From NCBI RefSeq assembly GCF_002150765.1, contig NZ_MUYM01000002.1:43887-107886 (forward strand): 64,000 nucleotides of DNA. The letters are read 5' to 3'. This document shows positions 19,869 to 29,571 of the stretch, one piece after another. Every line of letters starts with the position of its first letter. The first letter of the stretch is position 1. The stretch comes from Lentzea kentuckyensis (GTDB taxonomy: Bacteria > Actinomycetota > Actinomycetes > Mycobacteriales > Pseudonocardiaceae). A program made the position numbers and the translations under genes. Below the pieces are notes generated by a model. The model saw only the letters and a program-made list of their open reading frames with translations. It did no database searches and was not told the origin of the DNA.

Positions 19869-21620
19869 TCAGCGGAGTTCCTGAGGCTCGTCGTCCGTCA
19901 GGTAGCTCTTCTCGGTGCGGCGGTATTTCACGTTCCTGCTGACTTCGGATCCGCCGGTCGTCGCGACCGAGCCTTCCTTCTTCAGCACGGTGAGCCAACG
20001 GCGAACAGTGCCATCCGGCAACTCAAGACGCGCGGCGATCTCGGCTCGTGACAGCAACTCGTCGCCCAGGGCCGCCAGGATCTCGTCACGTCGATCAGCG
20101 CGCAGCGCGCGGTGCTTGACCATCTCGGATTTCGGCGCATCGCTCAACTGGTAGCGCGCCCATCGTCGGCTACCTGTCTGCACCACCAACTCACGCGCAA
20201 CCAGGTCCTGAAGTTCCGCGGTGGCCACACGGGAATCCACGCCCGTCGCGGCTCGATAGGTTCGGTTGTCCAACACTTCGCCGTTCTTGAGCGAAGCGAG
20301 TGCGAAACACTGACTGTCGGACAAGCCGCGTTGTCCGAGACTGGCGATCCAACTGACCATGCTGTCGCTGAGGAGAGTGTGATTCGGGAACATGACGGTG
20401 AAGCTCGCTACTCGATCATCGAACTGCGGCGGACTCATCCGAGCCGCACGCAGGGAATCGAGCATCGTGCGGATCCCGGATCCTCGGTTCTCGCACACTG
20501 TTCGCGTGCTGTCCGCGATCGGCACCTCGTCGAGGATCTTCATCAAGGTCGCGTTCCGCGCCGAGGAGATGCCCTCGTTCGCAAGGCTGTCGACCGTGAC
20601 CGGGCCGTGAAGGCCACCTGGGTTGCGCACGACCAAGCGGTCTGGGTACATCTCGACCTGAACCTGCGTACCCCTTGCCGCGCTGGACAGATCGCGGTGC
20701 ACCAACGCGTTCACCACCGCCTCCCGCAGCGCGGGCTCCGGATACTCCCACATGTCGGTGCGACCAACGCCGACCACCACAGAACGTCGGCGCATGTTTC
20801 GCCGGATCGCGTTCAGCGCATCACGAACCATGATCGGGATCGGACCTTCGACCAGGACGTTGTCGAGGAAGCGCTCACCTGTGTCGAGATCCGCACCTGC
20901 GACAGTCGGGTAATGCACGAACGTGAGCATCAACTGCGGGAAGTGCTCTTGCGGGTACTCACCCAACGCCAGTAGGCCCGCCAGCGATACCTCGTCGGCT
21001 CCGGGCGCCACCACCTTCGCCCGCCGCAGCACATCTTCTCGGTCGAGATTCTTGAACGCGTGGGGCCGGTTGGTCCTCAATCGTGCGACGAAGATGTCGG
21101 TCAACGCTTGATCCAGCGCATCAACCCCGACACCGGGAACTGGCTGCTCGTCGTCTTTCGGTTGACCGCGTGACGCGAGCATGAGCTGGACCTCGTAGCT
21201 GCTCAGCCTGCGATCGCCGTCGCCGACGCGCACGAAGCTGCCCTGCGTGATGCCGGCACCGCGGTAGAAGCAGGGTCGCAGCGCCGGATCTACCGCAGGC
21301 ACCTCTGCCACAACGAGTTTCGCGCCCTCGAACTCGTGGATCTTGATCAGTGGGCGGAGTTCGGGCTGTAGGTCGGTCGAACACAGCGACGCGAGATCAG
21401 CGGCCATTTTCGCGGGGTTGCTGACGCCGGTCGCACTGAACCCGGTGGCTTCCTCCAGCCCGAGGATGAGGGTTCCTCCGCCTGTGTTGGCGAATGCCGA
21501 CAACGTCTCGCGCACCGTTCGAGGCAACGCCTCAGCAGCTCGTTTCACCTCGACATCGGCGACATCGCTGCCGAGAGCTCGAAGGTTGTCCACGATCTCG
21601 GCGAGTTCGTTGTCCAGCAT
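19869..21620 (-). CDS. AlbA_2/Schlafen-type ATP-binding transcriptional regulator
   Basis: 583 residues. The N-terminal AlbA_2 (Schlafen-like) domain is about 21-150 (VEVKRAAEALPRTVRETLSAF, FANTGGGTLILGLEE). The middle is GHKL-type ATP-binding, with N box PALREAVVNALVHRDLS (296-312) and ENRGSGI (378-384). The C-terminal winged helix (about 505-560: SRAEIAARLELPDGTVRRWL) suggests DNA binding. Many such proteins are predicted regulators near defence or mobile genes; roles in phage defence have been proposed for some. ATG at 21620 with ggaagaggg upstream, inside a long inverted repeat (21626-21685). Confidence 0.85.
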   Translation of the reverse strand: MLDNELAEIVDNLRALGSDVADVEVKRAAEALPRTVRETLSAFANTGGGTLILGLEEATGFSATGVSNPAKMAADLASLCSTDLQPELRPLIKIHEFEGAKLVVAEVPAVDPALRPCFYRGAGITQGSFVRVGDGDRRLSSYEVQLMLASRGQPKDDEQPVPGVGVDALDQALTDIFVARLRTNRPHAFKNLDREDVLRRAKVVAPGADEVSLAGLLALGEYPQEHFPQLMLTFVHYPTVAGADLDTGERFLDNVLVEGPIPIMVRDALNAIRRNMRRRSVVVGVGRTDMWEYPEPALREAVVNALVHRDLSSAARGTQVQVEMYPDRLVVRNPGGLHGPVTVDSLANEGISSARNATLMKILDEVPIADSTRTVCENRGSGIRTMLDSLRAARMSPPQFDDRVASFTVMFPNHTLLSDSMVSWIASLGQRGLSDSQCFALASLKNGEVLDNRTYRAATGVDSRVATAELQDLVARELVVQTGSRRWARYQLSDAPKSEMVKHRALRADRRDEILAALGDELLSRAEIAARLELPDGTVRRWLTVLKKEGSVATTGGSEVSRNVKYRRTEKSYLTDDEPQELR

Positions 21621-21625
21621 GTGCC

Positions 21626-21685
21626 CTCTTCCTGCTCACTATCCTGCACGTTAGCAGTTGTGAGCAGGATAGTGAGCAGGAAGAG
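21626..21685. promoter_or_regulatory. 22-bp perfect inverted repeat over the AlbA_2 gene leader
   Basis: The arms at 21626-21647 and 21664-21685 are perfect 22-bp complements with a 16-bp spacer. They contain tgagcagg three times and a fourth partial copy: direct pair at 21661-21668 and 21673-21680, mirrored in the left arm at 21631-21638. The proximal arm begins 6 bp upstream of the ATG and covers the ribosome-binding site (gaagaggg). It can act as an operator for a dimer or tetramer, or as an mRNA hairpin that hides the ribosome-binding site. Autoregulation is likely. Confidence 0.75.
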
Positions 21686-21700
21686 AGCGTGGCAAACCAG

Positions 21701-21733
21701 CAGCGGGCCTCCCGGCTTCCGGGAGACCCGCTG
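21701..21733 (-). terminator. Terminator of sahH
   Basis: A 15-bp stem with one C/A mismatch (left arm 21701-21715, right arm 21719-21733) around a 3-nt loop, 25 bp beyond the sahH stop on the minus strand. Confidence 0.7.
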
Positions 21734-21757
21734 TGCTCAGTTCTGATGAAACCGCGA

Positions 21758-23221
<1,464 letters not shown>

Positions 23222-23319
23222 TGCGAAGTCCTCCAGGGCACTTCAGAAGGGGTGTCTTCCGACCATACCGCCCGTTGATGCACCACTATGACCCCCACGT
23301 TGGGTGAGGGAGGTCTCGG

Positions 23320-25719
23320 GTGTTGATTGCCGGCCCGGACACACGTGTCGTCGAACTGCGTGTTCACGGCGTGCAGGGGACGACGCCGCAGACGCTGGTA
23401 GACGCCGTTGCGGCCGTGGACGTCGCGGGCGACGGACTCGGGCGCATCGTGCGGCCCGCGGACAGACTCCGCAGGCCGGCACCCGGTCCTGTGCTGCAGA
23501 CCGAGGGACGGCCGATCCCCCGCGTCGTCGAGGGGTACCTGTGGGGCGGCATGACGTCCGGGGGTGTGGCCAAGGCCACCTGGGCGCTGCTCTTCCCGTT
23601 CAGCATCGCGAACGTCGCGCACTGGATGCTGCCTCCCGTTCCGGAGGGGAACCTGCCGGCCCACCTGCTCGGCATCGGTCTGCGGTCGTTGCTGCGGGTG
23701 TTCGCCCTGCTGCTCACGGCGTTGCTGGTCGCGCAGGTCTCCGTGGTCAGCCTCGACCTGCTCGCCGCCCAGTGTCTGCGGCCGGGCGCCGCGTGTCTGA
23801 CCAGCATTCCGACCGACGTGCGACTGCTCCCCTGGTTCCGCACCTTTCTGGGACTTCTGCCGATCATCGCGCTGATCTCGGTGATGCGGCGCATCTCGCA
23901 CGTGGAATGGCGGATCGAGCGCAAGGAGATCGCCGACGCGGAAGACAAGGGCGCGCAGCCCTCGTCCGGTCTGCCCGGCGCGCACGTCGCGACCGATCCG
24001 GACACCCCGGCGTTGCGGACACTGCACGTCGTGGCGGCGCTGTCGGTGGCCGCCCTGATCGCGCTGGGCGGGCCGTTGCAGCAGCTCACGGCCACCGGCG
24101 GGATGGGCGTGGCGATCACGGCGGCGTGGATCGTCTCCCTGGTCTTCATCGGCCTGTCCGTGCTCGGCGTGTTGCTGCTCGACGACCCGACCGGCGGTGC
24201 GCCCCATCGCGGCGGGCGGTGGTTGCGGGCGGCGCTGGGTCGCCGGCCGCGGCGGGTGCTGATGGGGTTGTCGGTCCTGCTGGTGCTCACGACGCTGGGG
24301 CTGCAGGAGCAGCTGCCGGTGCGGGTGCCCGGCGCGGACGCGACCGTGCAGGTCGTGGCGTTGCTGATGGCGTTCGTGCTGGCGCTGTTCGGGATCTTGC
24401 TGGTGCCGGCGGCGTTGCTCGCGCGCAAAACGTGGACATCGCTGCCGCGCGAGCTGCGGCCGTGGGCGGGTGGCTGGTTCTCCGCGCCGGTGCTGGCGAT
24501 CGCGGGTCTGCTGGGCGGCGGGTTCGGTGCCGGGGTCGCGCTGCCGGTCCGCAAAGCGCTGGGTGAAGAGCTGGCACTGCCGGAGGGGTACACCTACATC
24601 ACCCTTTTGTGGGGTGTCGCGGGTGCTTTGGCGCTGTTGAGCACGTTCGCGGTGGTGTCGTTCACCGGCGCGGTGCGGTGGCGGGCGTTCCGCAAGGGCA
24701 AGGTCTGGGCGCGTGAGGCTTCGCTGCTGCACTCCGGCCGGATGCGGGACCTCCGCACGGCGACGCGTGCGTGGTGGTGGGCGCGTTGGGAACGCAACCA
24801 CGGCCATCACATGATCCTGATCATCGCTTCCGTGCTGGTCGTCGGCGCTGTGCTGGCGACGATTCTGCGGGTGCGGAACGTTCCGCACGCGTCGTGGACC
24901 GTGCCGTTCTCGGCCTTCGGCGTGGGTGTGCTCGGTCTGCTGGCGGTGTCGTTGTTGCGGGCCGTCTACCTGGCGGCGCGGCAGCCGGAGTCCGGGCGGC
25001 GGCTGGGCATCATCGCGGACATCGCGCAGTTCTGGCCGCGCGAGGCGCACCCGATCGTGCCGCCCTGTTATGCGTTGAAGGTCGTGCCGGAACTGGTTTC
25101 CCGCGTGCAGGACCACCTGCGCGACCCCGGCACGCGGGTGGTCCTCTGTGGACACTCCCAGGGATCCTTGCTGGTCGCCGTCGCGGCCGCCCGGTTGCTG
25201 GAGGAACTGCCCGCGCACGACCGCGAACGGATCGGGCTGCTGACCGCCGGTTCACAGCTGCAGTGGGCTTATCCGCGGGCCTTTCCGGCCGTGGTGCCGC
25301 ACGCGTCGCTGGCACGGCTGGCCAGCGGGCTGGACGGCCGGTGGCGCTCGTTGTGCCGGGGCACGGATCCGTTGGGCGGCGCGGTGATGACGTGGCGGCG
25401 GCAGGTGTTCGACGGGATGTTGCTCGGGGTCGGATACCGGCCGGACGGGTCGGAGGGTGCGCTGGCACCGGCGTTGCGCGGACCGACCGGCGCGCTGGTG
25501 CTGGGTGGTGACCACTGGTTGCCGGATCCGCAGCGGGGGCCGTTCCCCGGACGGCGGTGGCGGTCCGGGGTGTCGGCGCACTCGGACTACACGTCGGATC
25601 CGGAGTGGGACCGGGCGGTCGCGATCGCGGCCGGGCTGTTGGACGTGGACGCACCGGAGTCGCCTTCGCTGCCGTTCGCCCGCAAGCCCGAAACGCGATC
25701 ACGTGACGCGCGCCCCTAG
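23320..25719 (+). CDS. Polytopic membrane protein with lipase-like GHSQG motif
   Basis: 799 residues. After a soluble start (TRVVELRVHGVQGTT, where the VHG is often seen in lipase-like enzymes) come 10 or more hydrophobic segments (about 115-580). A C-terminal soluble domain follows with VVLCGHSQGSLLVA (nucleophile Ser613 in GHSQG), as in alpha/beta hydrolases. Downstream Asp and His candidates are present (GRWRSLCRGTDPLGG; SAHSDY). It looks like a membrane-anchored esterase or lipase-like enzyme of unknown substrate. GTG start at 23320. It diverges from sahH with a 98-bp shared upstream region and ends 4 bp from the convergent oxidoreductase. Confidence 0.7.
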   Translation: MLIAGPDTRVVELRVHGVQGTTPQTLVDAVAAVDVAGDGLGRIVRPADRLRRPAPGPVLQTEGRPIPRVVEGYLWGGMTSGGVAKATWALLFPFSIANVAHWMLPPVPEGNLPAHLLGIGLRSLLRVFALLLTALLVAQVSVVSLDLLAAQCLRPGAACLTSIPTDVRLLPWFRTFLGLLPIIALISVMRRISHVEWRIERKEIADAEDKGAQPSSGLPGAHVATDPDTPALRTLHVVAALSVAALIALGGPLQQLTATGGMGVAITAAWIVSLVFIGLSVLGVLLLDDPTGGAPHRGGRWLRAALGRRPRRVLMGLSVLLVLTTLGLQEQLPVRVPGADATVQVVALLMAFVLALFGILLVPAALLARKTWTSLPRELRPWAGGWFSAPVLAIAGLLGGGFGAGVALPVRKALGEELALPEGYTYITLLWGVAGALALLSTFAVVSFTGAVRWRAFRKGKVWAREASLLHSGRMRDLRTATRAWWWARWERNHGHHMILIIASVLVVGAVLATILRVRNVPHASWTVPFSAFGVGVLGLLAVSLLRAVYLAARQPESGRRLGIIADIAQFWPREAHPIVPPCYALKVVPELVSRVQDHLRDPGTRVVLCGHSQGSLLVAVAAARLLEELPAHDRERIGLLTAGSQLQWAYPRAFPAVVPHASLARLASGLDGRWRSLCRGTDPLGGAVMTWRRQVFDGMLLGVGYRPDGSEGALAPALRGPTGALVLGGDHWLPDPQRGPFPGRRWRSGVSAHSDYTSDPEWDRAVAIAAGLLDVDAPESPSLPFARKPETRSRDARP

Positions 25720-25723
25720 TGCA

Positions 25724-26707
25724 CTAGACCCTGACGACGATCTTCTTGCCCTGGTGGAGGCCCTTCTCCAGATGACGGTGTGCCTCGACGACGTCGTCGA
25801 GGGCGAACACCCTGTCGATGGCGGGCCGCAGTGCGCCGAGGCGCACACCGGCGTTAAGGAACGCGGCCATCCGCTTGACCACCACGGCGTCGAGGGTGTG
25901 CTCGAAGCTCCGGTAGCTGAAGATCGTGAGCGGCGTGCTCGCCGGGAACGGCGTGGGCCGCGGGTCCAGGAAGCCGGCGACGACCAGTGCTCCGCCAGGC
26001 CGGGTCGCCTTCACCAGATCCTGCTGGCCGGGGCCCATGACGACGTCGAGCACGACGTCGGCGCCGGTCCCGCCGGTGTGGTGGCGGACGGCTTCGACGA
26101 CGTCCTCGTGGTCGGTGGCGATCACCGCGGCGGCACCGGCGGCGAGCAGGTCGTCCTTCTTCGCCGGGTGCCGCGTGAGGGCGATGGGCACAGCGCCGAT
26201 CTGGTTGGCGATCTGCATCGCCGCCCTGCCCACTCCTCCGGACGCCGCGGTGACGATTACCTGGTCGCCCGGCCGCATCCCCGCCTTCTCGACGAGCGCG
26301 CCGTACGCGGTGGAGTACGCGACCCAGATCGCCGCCGCCTCCTCGACCCCGAGCCCGGCCGGCCTGGCGATGACCCGGCCGGCGGGGACCGTGGTGAAGT
26401 CGGCGTAGCTACCCCTGACGCTCGCGTCCGGGATGGCCGTGATGATGACCGGGTCGCCGATCTCCAGGCCGGTGACCCCGTCGCCCAGCGCGTCGACGAC
26501 ACCGGTTCCCTCGACGCCGAGGCGGGCGTTCGGCAGCGGGACGACGGCGGGCGAGGTGCCGGAACGCATCATCCCGTCGAGCGGGTTGACGGCGAACGCC
26601 TCGATCCTGACCCGCACCTCGCCCGCCGCCGGTTCGCCGACCGGCTCGTCGACGACGTGCATGACCTCGGGCCCGCCGAACTCGTCGAACACGACGACTC
26701 TTGGCAT
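25724..26707 (-). CDS. NADPH:quinone reductase-like MDR oxidoreductase
   Basis: 327-residue medium-chain dehydrogenase/reductase. GroES-like N-terminal domain (PAAGEVRVRIEAFAVNPLDGM), Rossmann core with the nucleotide-binding TAASGGVGRAAMQIA (about 151-165) and downstream RHPAKKDDLLAAGAAAVI. No structural-zinc Cys cluster is visible, so it is of the zinc-independent quinone oxidoreductase/enoyl reductase type; likely NADPH-dependent. ATG at 26707. It diverges from the HxlR regulator with 86 bp between them, a common regulator-target arrangement, so HxlR probably controls it. Confidence 0.88.
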   Translation of the reverse strand: MPRVVVFDEFGGPEVMHVVDEPVGEPAAGEVRVRIEAFAVNPLDGMMRSGTSPAVVPLPNARLGVEGTGVVDALGDGVTGLEIGDPVIITAIPDASVRGSYADFTTVPAGRVIARPAGLGVEEAAAIWVAYSTAYGALVEKAGMRPGDQVIVTAASGGVGRAAMQIANQIGAVPIALTRHPAKKDDLLAAGAAAVIATDHEDVVEAVRHHTGGTGADVVLDVVMGPGQQDLVKATRPGGALVVAGFLDPRPTPFPASTPLTIFSYRSFEHTLDAVVVKRMAAFLNAGVRLGALRPAIDRVFALDDVVEAHRHLEKGLHQGKKIVVRV

Positions 26708-26766
26708 GGTGAATCCTCCGCTTCAGCTGCTGATTTCGTTGCTGCGGAAGACGTTACGAAGCCCTG

Positions 26767-26784
26767 AGGTACCTCCTGGTACCT
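26767..26784. promoter_or_regulatory. Inverted repeat, probable HxlR operator
   Basis: The arms aggtacc (26767-26773) and ggtacct (26778-26784) flank 4 bp and lie between the divergent oxidoreductase and HxlR genes, 9 bp from the HxlR ATG. The size and position fit the operator of a small dimeric winged-helix protein. Confidence 0.55.
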
Positions 26785-26793
26785 TCGATTCAC

Positions 26794-27165
26794 ATGCAGC
26801 ACGCGGCCGGACCGGCCTTCCTCGCCGACTGCCCCACCCGTCTGGCGGTCGAGATCATCTCCGACAAGTGGGCCGTGCTCGTGCTCTTCGGCCTCAGCCG
26901 GCAGCCGCGCAGGCACGGTGAGCTCGTCGACCTCATCGGCGGCATCTCGCGCAAGGTCCTCACCCAGACGCTGCGCCGGCTCCAGCGGTACGGACTGGTC
27001 GAACGCCATGCCTCAGCGCCCAGGCACGTCGAGTACAGCCTCACCGACCTCGGTCTGACGCTCGTCGAGCCCATCGAGGTCCTGACCGACTGGGCGAGGG
27101 ACCACGGCGGGGCGGTCGCCGACTTCCTGGAAACGCGGTCGCGCGACGCTTCGGACGGCTCCTAA
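26794..27165 (+). CDS. HxlR-family winged-helix regulator
   Basis: 123 residues. Opens with DCPTRLAVEIISDKWAVLVLF, the HxlR hallmark (Cys followed by a helix ending in KW). It continues with the helix-turn-helix ISRKVLTQTLRRLQRYGLV and the wing PRHVEYSLTDLG. The single Cys13 could sense electrophiles or quinones, as in related regulators such as YodB, which would suit the oxidoreductase next door. ATG at 26794. Function as a redox repressor is inference. Confidence 0.9.
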   Translation: MQHAAGPAFLADCPTRLAVEIISDKWAVLVLFGLSRQPRRHGELVDLIGGISRKVLTQTLRRLQRYGLVERHASAPRHVEYSLTDLGLTLVEPIEVLTDWARDHGGAVADFLETRSRDASDGS

Positions 27166-27175
27166 GCTCCGGATC

Positions 27176-27700
27176 ATGCTGACCGGTGATCTCGTCCGAC
27201 TGCGGCCCCTCGAACCGGAGGACGCCGACGCGTTGTACCGCTGGCACAACGACGACGAGGTCATGCGCTGGTTGCAGAGCTACTTCCACGAGTCGTTGGC
27301 GGGCCTGCGCAAGCGCCTTGCCGACCGCCAGGACAACACGCACGACAAGGTCACCCTCTGCATCGAGACGCTGGAGGAGCGCAAGCCCATCGGCATCGTG
27401 GCGCTGCGGGAAGCGGACCCGATCAACGCGCGCGCCAAGGTGGACATCTACATCGGCGAGCAGGAGTACTGGGGCGGCGGGTACGGCACCGACGCGCTGC
27501 GCAGGGTGTGCCGGTACGGGTTCGACACGCTGCGGCTGCACTCGATCGAGCTCACCGTCGTCGAGGTGAACGAACGGGCGGTCAAGTCGTACAAGAAGAT
27601 CGGGTTCCAGGTCGACGGGCGGCTGCGCCAGTCGTTCTTCCGCGACGGCCAGTGGTACGACGAGCTGCTGATGTGCGTGCTGGCGGACGAGCTGTGCTGA
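27176..27700 (+). CDS. GNAT N-acetyltransferase (first tandem copy)
   Basis: 174 residues. Acetyl-CoA-dependent transferase fold: LVRLRPLEPEDADALYRWHND at the N-terminus and the motif A region EYWGGGYGTDALR (acetyl-CoA pyrophosphate loop, Q/RxxGxG-like). Helix alpha4/beta5 follows (LHSIELTVVEVNERAVKSYKKIGF). The C-terminal RQSFFRDGQWYDELLM resembles RimJ/RimL-type enzymes that acetylate protein N-termini or antibiotics. ATG at 27176. The stop codon overlaps the start of the near-identical second copy. By direct count the two are about 74% identical without gaps. Confidence 0.9.
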   Translation: MLTGDLVRLRPLEPEDADALYRWHNDDEVMRWLQSYFHESLAGLRKRLADRQDNTHDKVTLCIETLEERKPIGIVALREADPINARAKVDIYIGEQEYWGGGYGTDALRRVCRYGFDTLRLHSIELTVVEVNERAVKSYKKIGFQVDGRLRQSFFRDGQWYDELLMCVLADELC

Positions 27701-28218
27701 CCGGAGATCTTGTTCGCCTGCGGCCCGTCGAACCGGAGGACGCCGACACGTACTACCGCTGGTTCGACGACGAGGACGTCATGCGGTGGCTGTACGCCTA
27801 CTACCACTTTTCGTTGGCGTCCGTGCGCAAGATGTTCGCTGACCGCCCGGACAACTCGTACGAGCGAGTCACGTTCTCCATCGAGACGTTGACGGAAGGC
27901 AAGCACATCGGCCTCGTCAGGCTGCGGGACGCGGATCCGGTCAACGCGCGGGCCGAGGCCGACATCTACATCGGCGAGAAGGAGTACTGGGGCGGCGGGT
28001 ACGGCACGGACGCGCTCCGCACGGCGTGCCGGTACGGGTTCGACACCCTGCGACTGCACTCGATCGAGCTCGGCGTCGTGGAGGCGAACACCCGCGCCAT
28101 CCGGTCCTACGAGAAGATCGGGTTCCAGGTCGACGGGCGGTATCGGCAGTCGTTCTTCCGCGACGGCGAGTGGCACGACTCGCTGTTGATGTGCGTGCTG
28201 GCCGACGAGCTCACCTGA
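27694..28218 (+). CDS. GNAT N-acetyltransferase (second tandem copy)
   Basis: 174 residues, same length and layout as its upstream partner, including EYWGGGYGTDALRTACRYGF and IGFQVDGRYRQSFFRDGEW. Divergence is concentrated at residues 18-110, which form the acceptor-binding side, while the cofactor half is nearly unchanged. GTG start at 27694, 7 bp inside the first copy, so translation is coupled. A recent tandem duplication followed by change of acceptor specificity is likely. It overlaps the convergent TetR gene by 8 bp. Confidence 0.9.
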   Translation: MLTGDLVRLRPVEPEDADTYYRWFDDEDVMRWLYAYYHFSLASVRKMFADRPDNSYERVTFSIETLTEGKHIGLVRLRDADPVNARAEADIYIGEKEYWGGGYGTDALRTACRYGFDTLRLHSIELGVVEANTRAIRSYEKIGFQVDGRYRQSFFRDGEWHDSLLMCVLADELT

Positions 28219-28798
28219 GCGCCGGCTCCAGGTGGCCGATCGCCTCGCGCAGCTGGTCCTCCACGGAGGTGGCCGGCATGACGATGAGGCCTGACGGGCG
28301 CACGTTCACCCAGCGCTGCACGGCGATCCGCGCGGCGGCGGACACGGCCGCCGCCAGCACCTCGGCACCGGCCTGGTCCTTGCCCAGGCGCTCGGCGATC
28401 ACCTCGGCGATCGGTGGTTCCATCGACGACACCGAGTCCAGGTAGGCCTCGCGCAACGACGGGGTGGAGTTGATCAGCGCCAACGCCTCCGACGGCGGTT
28501 CGCGGTACTGCTCGGTGAACGCGGCGACGATCGAGTCGATCAGCGGCTCGTCCGACGGGCGCGCGCGGAGTTCCTCCACCACCTGCAAAGCCCTGGTCGC
28601 CGTGATGCCCGCGACGATCGCGTGCTCGCGGCTGGGGAAGTAGTTGTTGTAGGTGCGCGGCGAGACGTTCGCCGCCTCGGCGATCTCGTCCACCCGCACG
28701 TTGTCGACGCCCTTTGCCAGGGCGAGGCGCAGTGCGGCGGTCGAGAGGGCCGCTCGGGTCTCTGTCTTCTTGCGCTCACGCAGTCCCACGGCGATCAC
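28211..28798 (-). CDS. TetR-family repressor
   Basis: 195 residues. N-terminal helix-turn-helix RAALSTAALRLALAKGVDNVRVDEIAEAANVSPRTYNNYF (about 15-54, given as a region) with the TetR signature, then an all-alpha ligand domain without recognisable specificity (ends ...SVEDQLREAIGHLEPAL). GTG start at 28798. It diverges from the DUF2975 membrane protein gene with a 68-bp AT-rich gap, the probable operator and target region. Ligand unknown. Confidence 0.88.
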   Translation of the reverse strand: MIAVGLRERKKTETRAALSTAALRLALAKGVDNVRVDEIAEAANVSPRTYNNYFPSREHAIVAGITATRALQVVEELRARPSDEPLIDSIVAAFTEQYREPPSEALALINSTPSLREAYLDSVSSMEPPIAEVIAERLGKDQAGAEVLAAAVSAAARIAVQRWVNVRPSGLIVMPATSVEDQLREAIGHLEPALR

Positions 28799-28866
28799 TG
28801 TAGAGACCTGTTGCAACACGATCACTACCGATTGACTTTCGATAGATCGCTACTGATACTCGATGC

Positions 28867-29343
28867 ATGATTGCTGAGCGTTGGGCGGTGACCGCCCTCC
28901 GGGTCTTCCTGGTGATCCTGTTCGGGATCCTGGTCGTGTTCGAGACGCTGTCGCTGCCGGGGAAGTTCATGTACCTGGCGCAGCAGAACCCGAACGACCC
29001 CCTGATCTGGCCCGGCGCGATCATCTCGATCTTCTGGGTGATCTGCGTTCAGGTGGTGATCGTCGCGACGTGGAAGCTGCTCACGCTGGTGCGCAAAGAT
29101 CTGATCTTCACCGAGACCGCGCTCAAGTGGGTGGACGTGATGGTGTGGGCCATCGCGGCCGGATGGCTGGTACTGGTGGGTGTGTTCCTCTGGGTCGGCT
29201 TCAACGCCGACGACCCAGGCGCGCCGATGGTGCTGTTCTTGCTGACGACGGGAGTCACCGTGTTCGGGCTCGTCCTGGTCGTGATGCGGGCGCTGCTGCA
29301 GCGCGCCACGACACTGCGCTCCGACATGGACTCGGTGATCTGA
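28867..29343 (+). CDS. DUF2975 membrane protein
   Basis: 158 residues with four transmembrane segments (about 8-30, 50-68, 88-112, 118-140). It matches the DUF2975 layout, which usually precedes a small YozG-like XRE gene as here. Function unknown. ATG at 28867 opens next to the divergent TetR gene. The stop codon TGA shares bases with the next ATG (TGATG), so the two proteins are translationally coupled. Confidence 0.78.
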   Translation: MIAERWAVTALRVFLVILFGILVVFETLSLPGKFMYLAQQNPNDPLIWPGAIISIFWVICVQVVIVATWKLLTLVRKDLIFTETALKWVDVMVWAIAAGWLVLVGVFLWVGFNADDPGAPMVLFLLTTGVTVFGLVLVVMRALLQRATTLRSDMDSVI

Positions 29344-29555
29344 TGGCGATCGTGGTGCGCATCGATGTCGAGCTGGCCAAGCGCAAGATGAGCGTCGGCG
29401 AGTTCGCGGAGAAGGTCGGGCTGACGCCGGCCAACGTCGCGGTGCTGAAGAACGGGCGGGCGAAAGCTGTGCGGTTCAGCACTTTGGAAGCCATGTGCCG
29501 GGTTTTGGAGTGCCAGCCGGGCGATCTGCTCGAGTTCGTGGACGAGGAAGACTGA
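29343..29555 (+). CDS. Small XRE/YozG-like regulator
   Basis: 70 residues, essentially one helix-turn-helix domain: VRIDVELAKRKMSVGEFAEKV, LTPANVAVLKNGRAKAVRF, STLEAMCRVLECQPGDLLEF. The final CQPGDLLEF is typical for this family (YozG). ATG at 29343 overlaps the preceding stop. It is commonly co-encoded with DUF2975 membrane proteins; the pair may form a membrane-linked regulatory switch. Confidence 0.88.
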   Translation: MAIVVRIDVELAKRKMSVGEFAEKVGLTPANVAVLKNGRAKAVRFSTLEAMCRVLECQPGDLLEFVDEED

Positions 29556-29571
29556 CCGGCTGGCGTCCAGA

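Noticed and set aside
23222-23319. Possible SAH riboswitch before sahH
   Set aside because: The 98 bp show no conserved pseudoknot-like pattern that I recognise; a promoter and good ribosome-binding site suffice.
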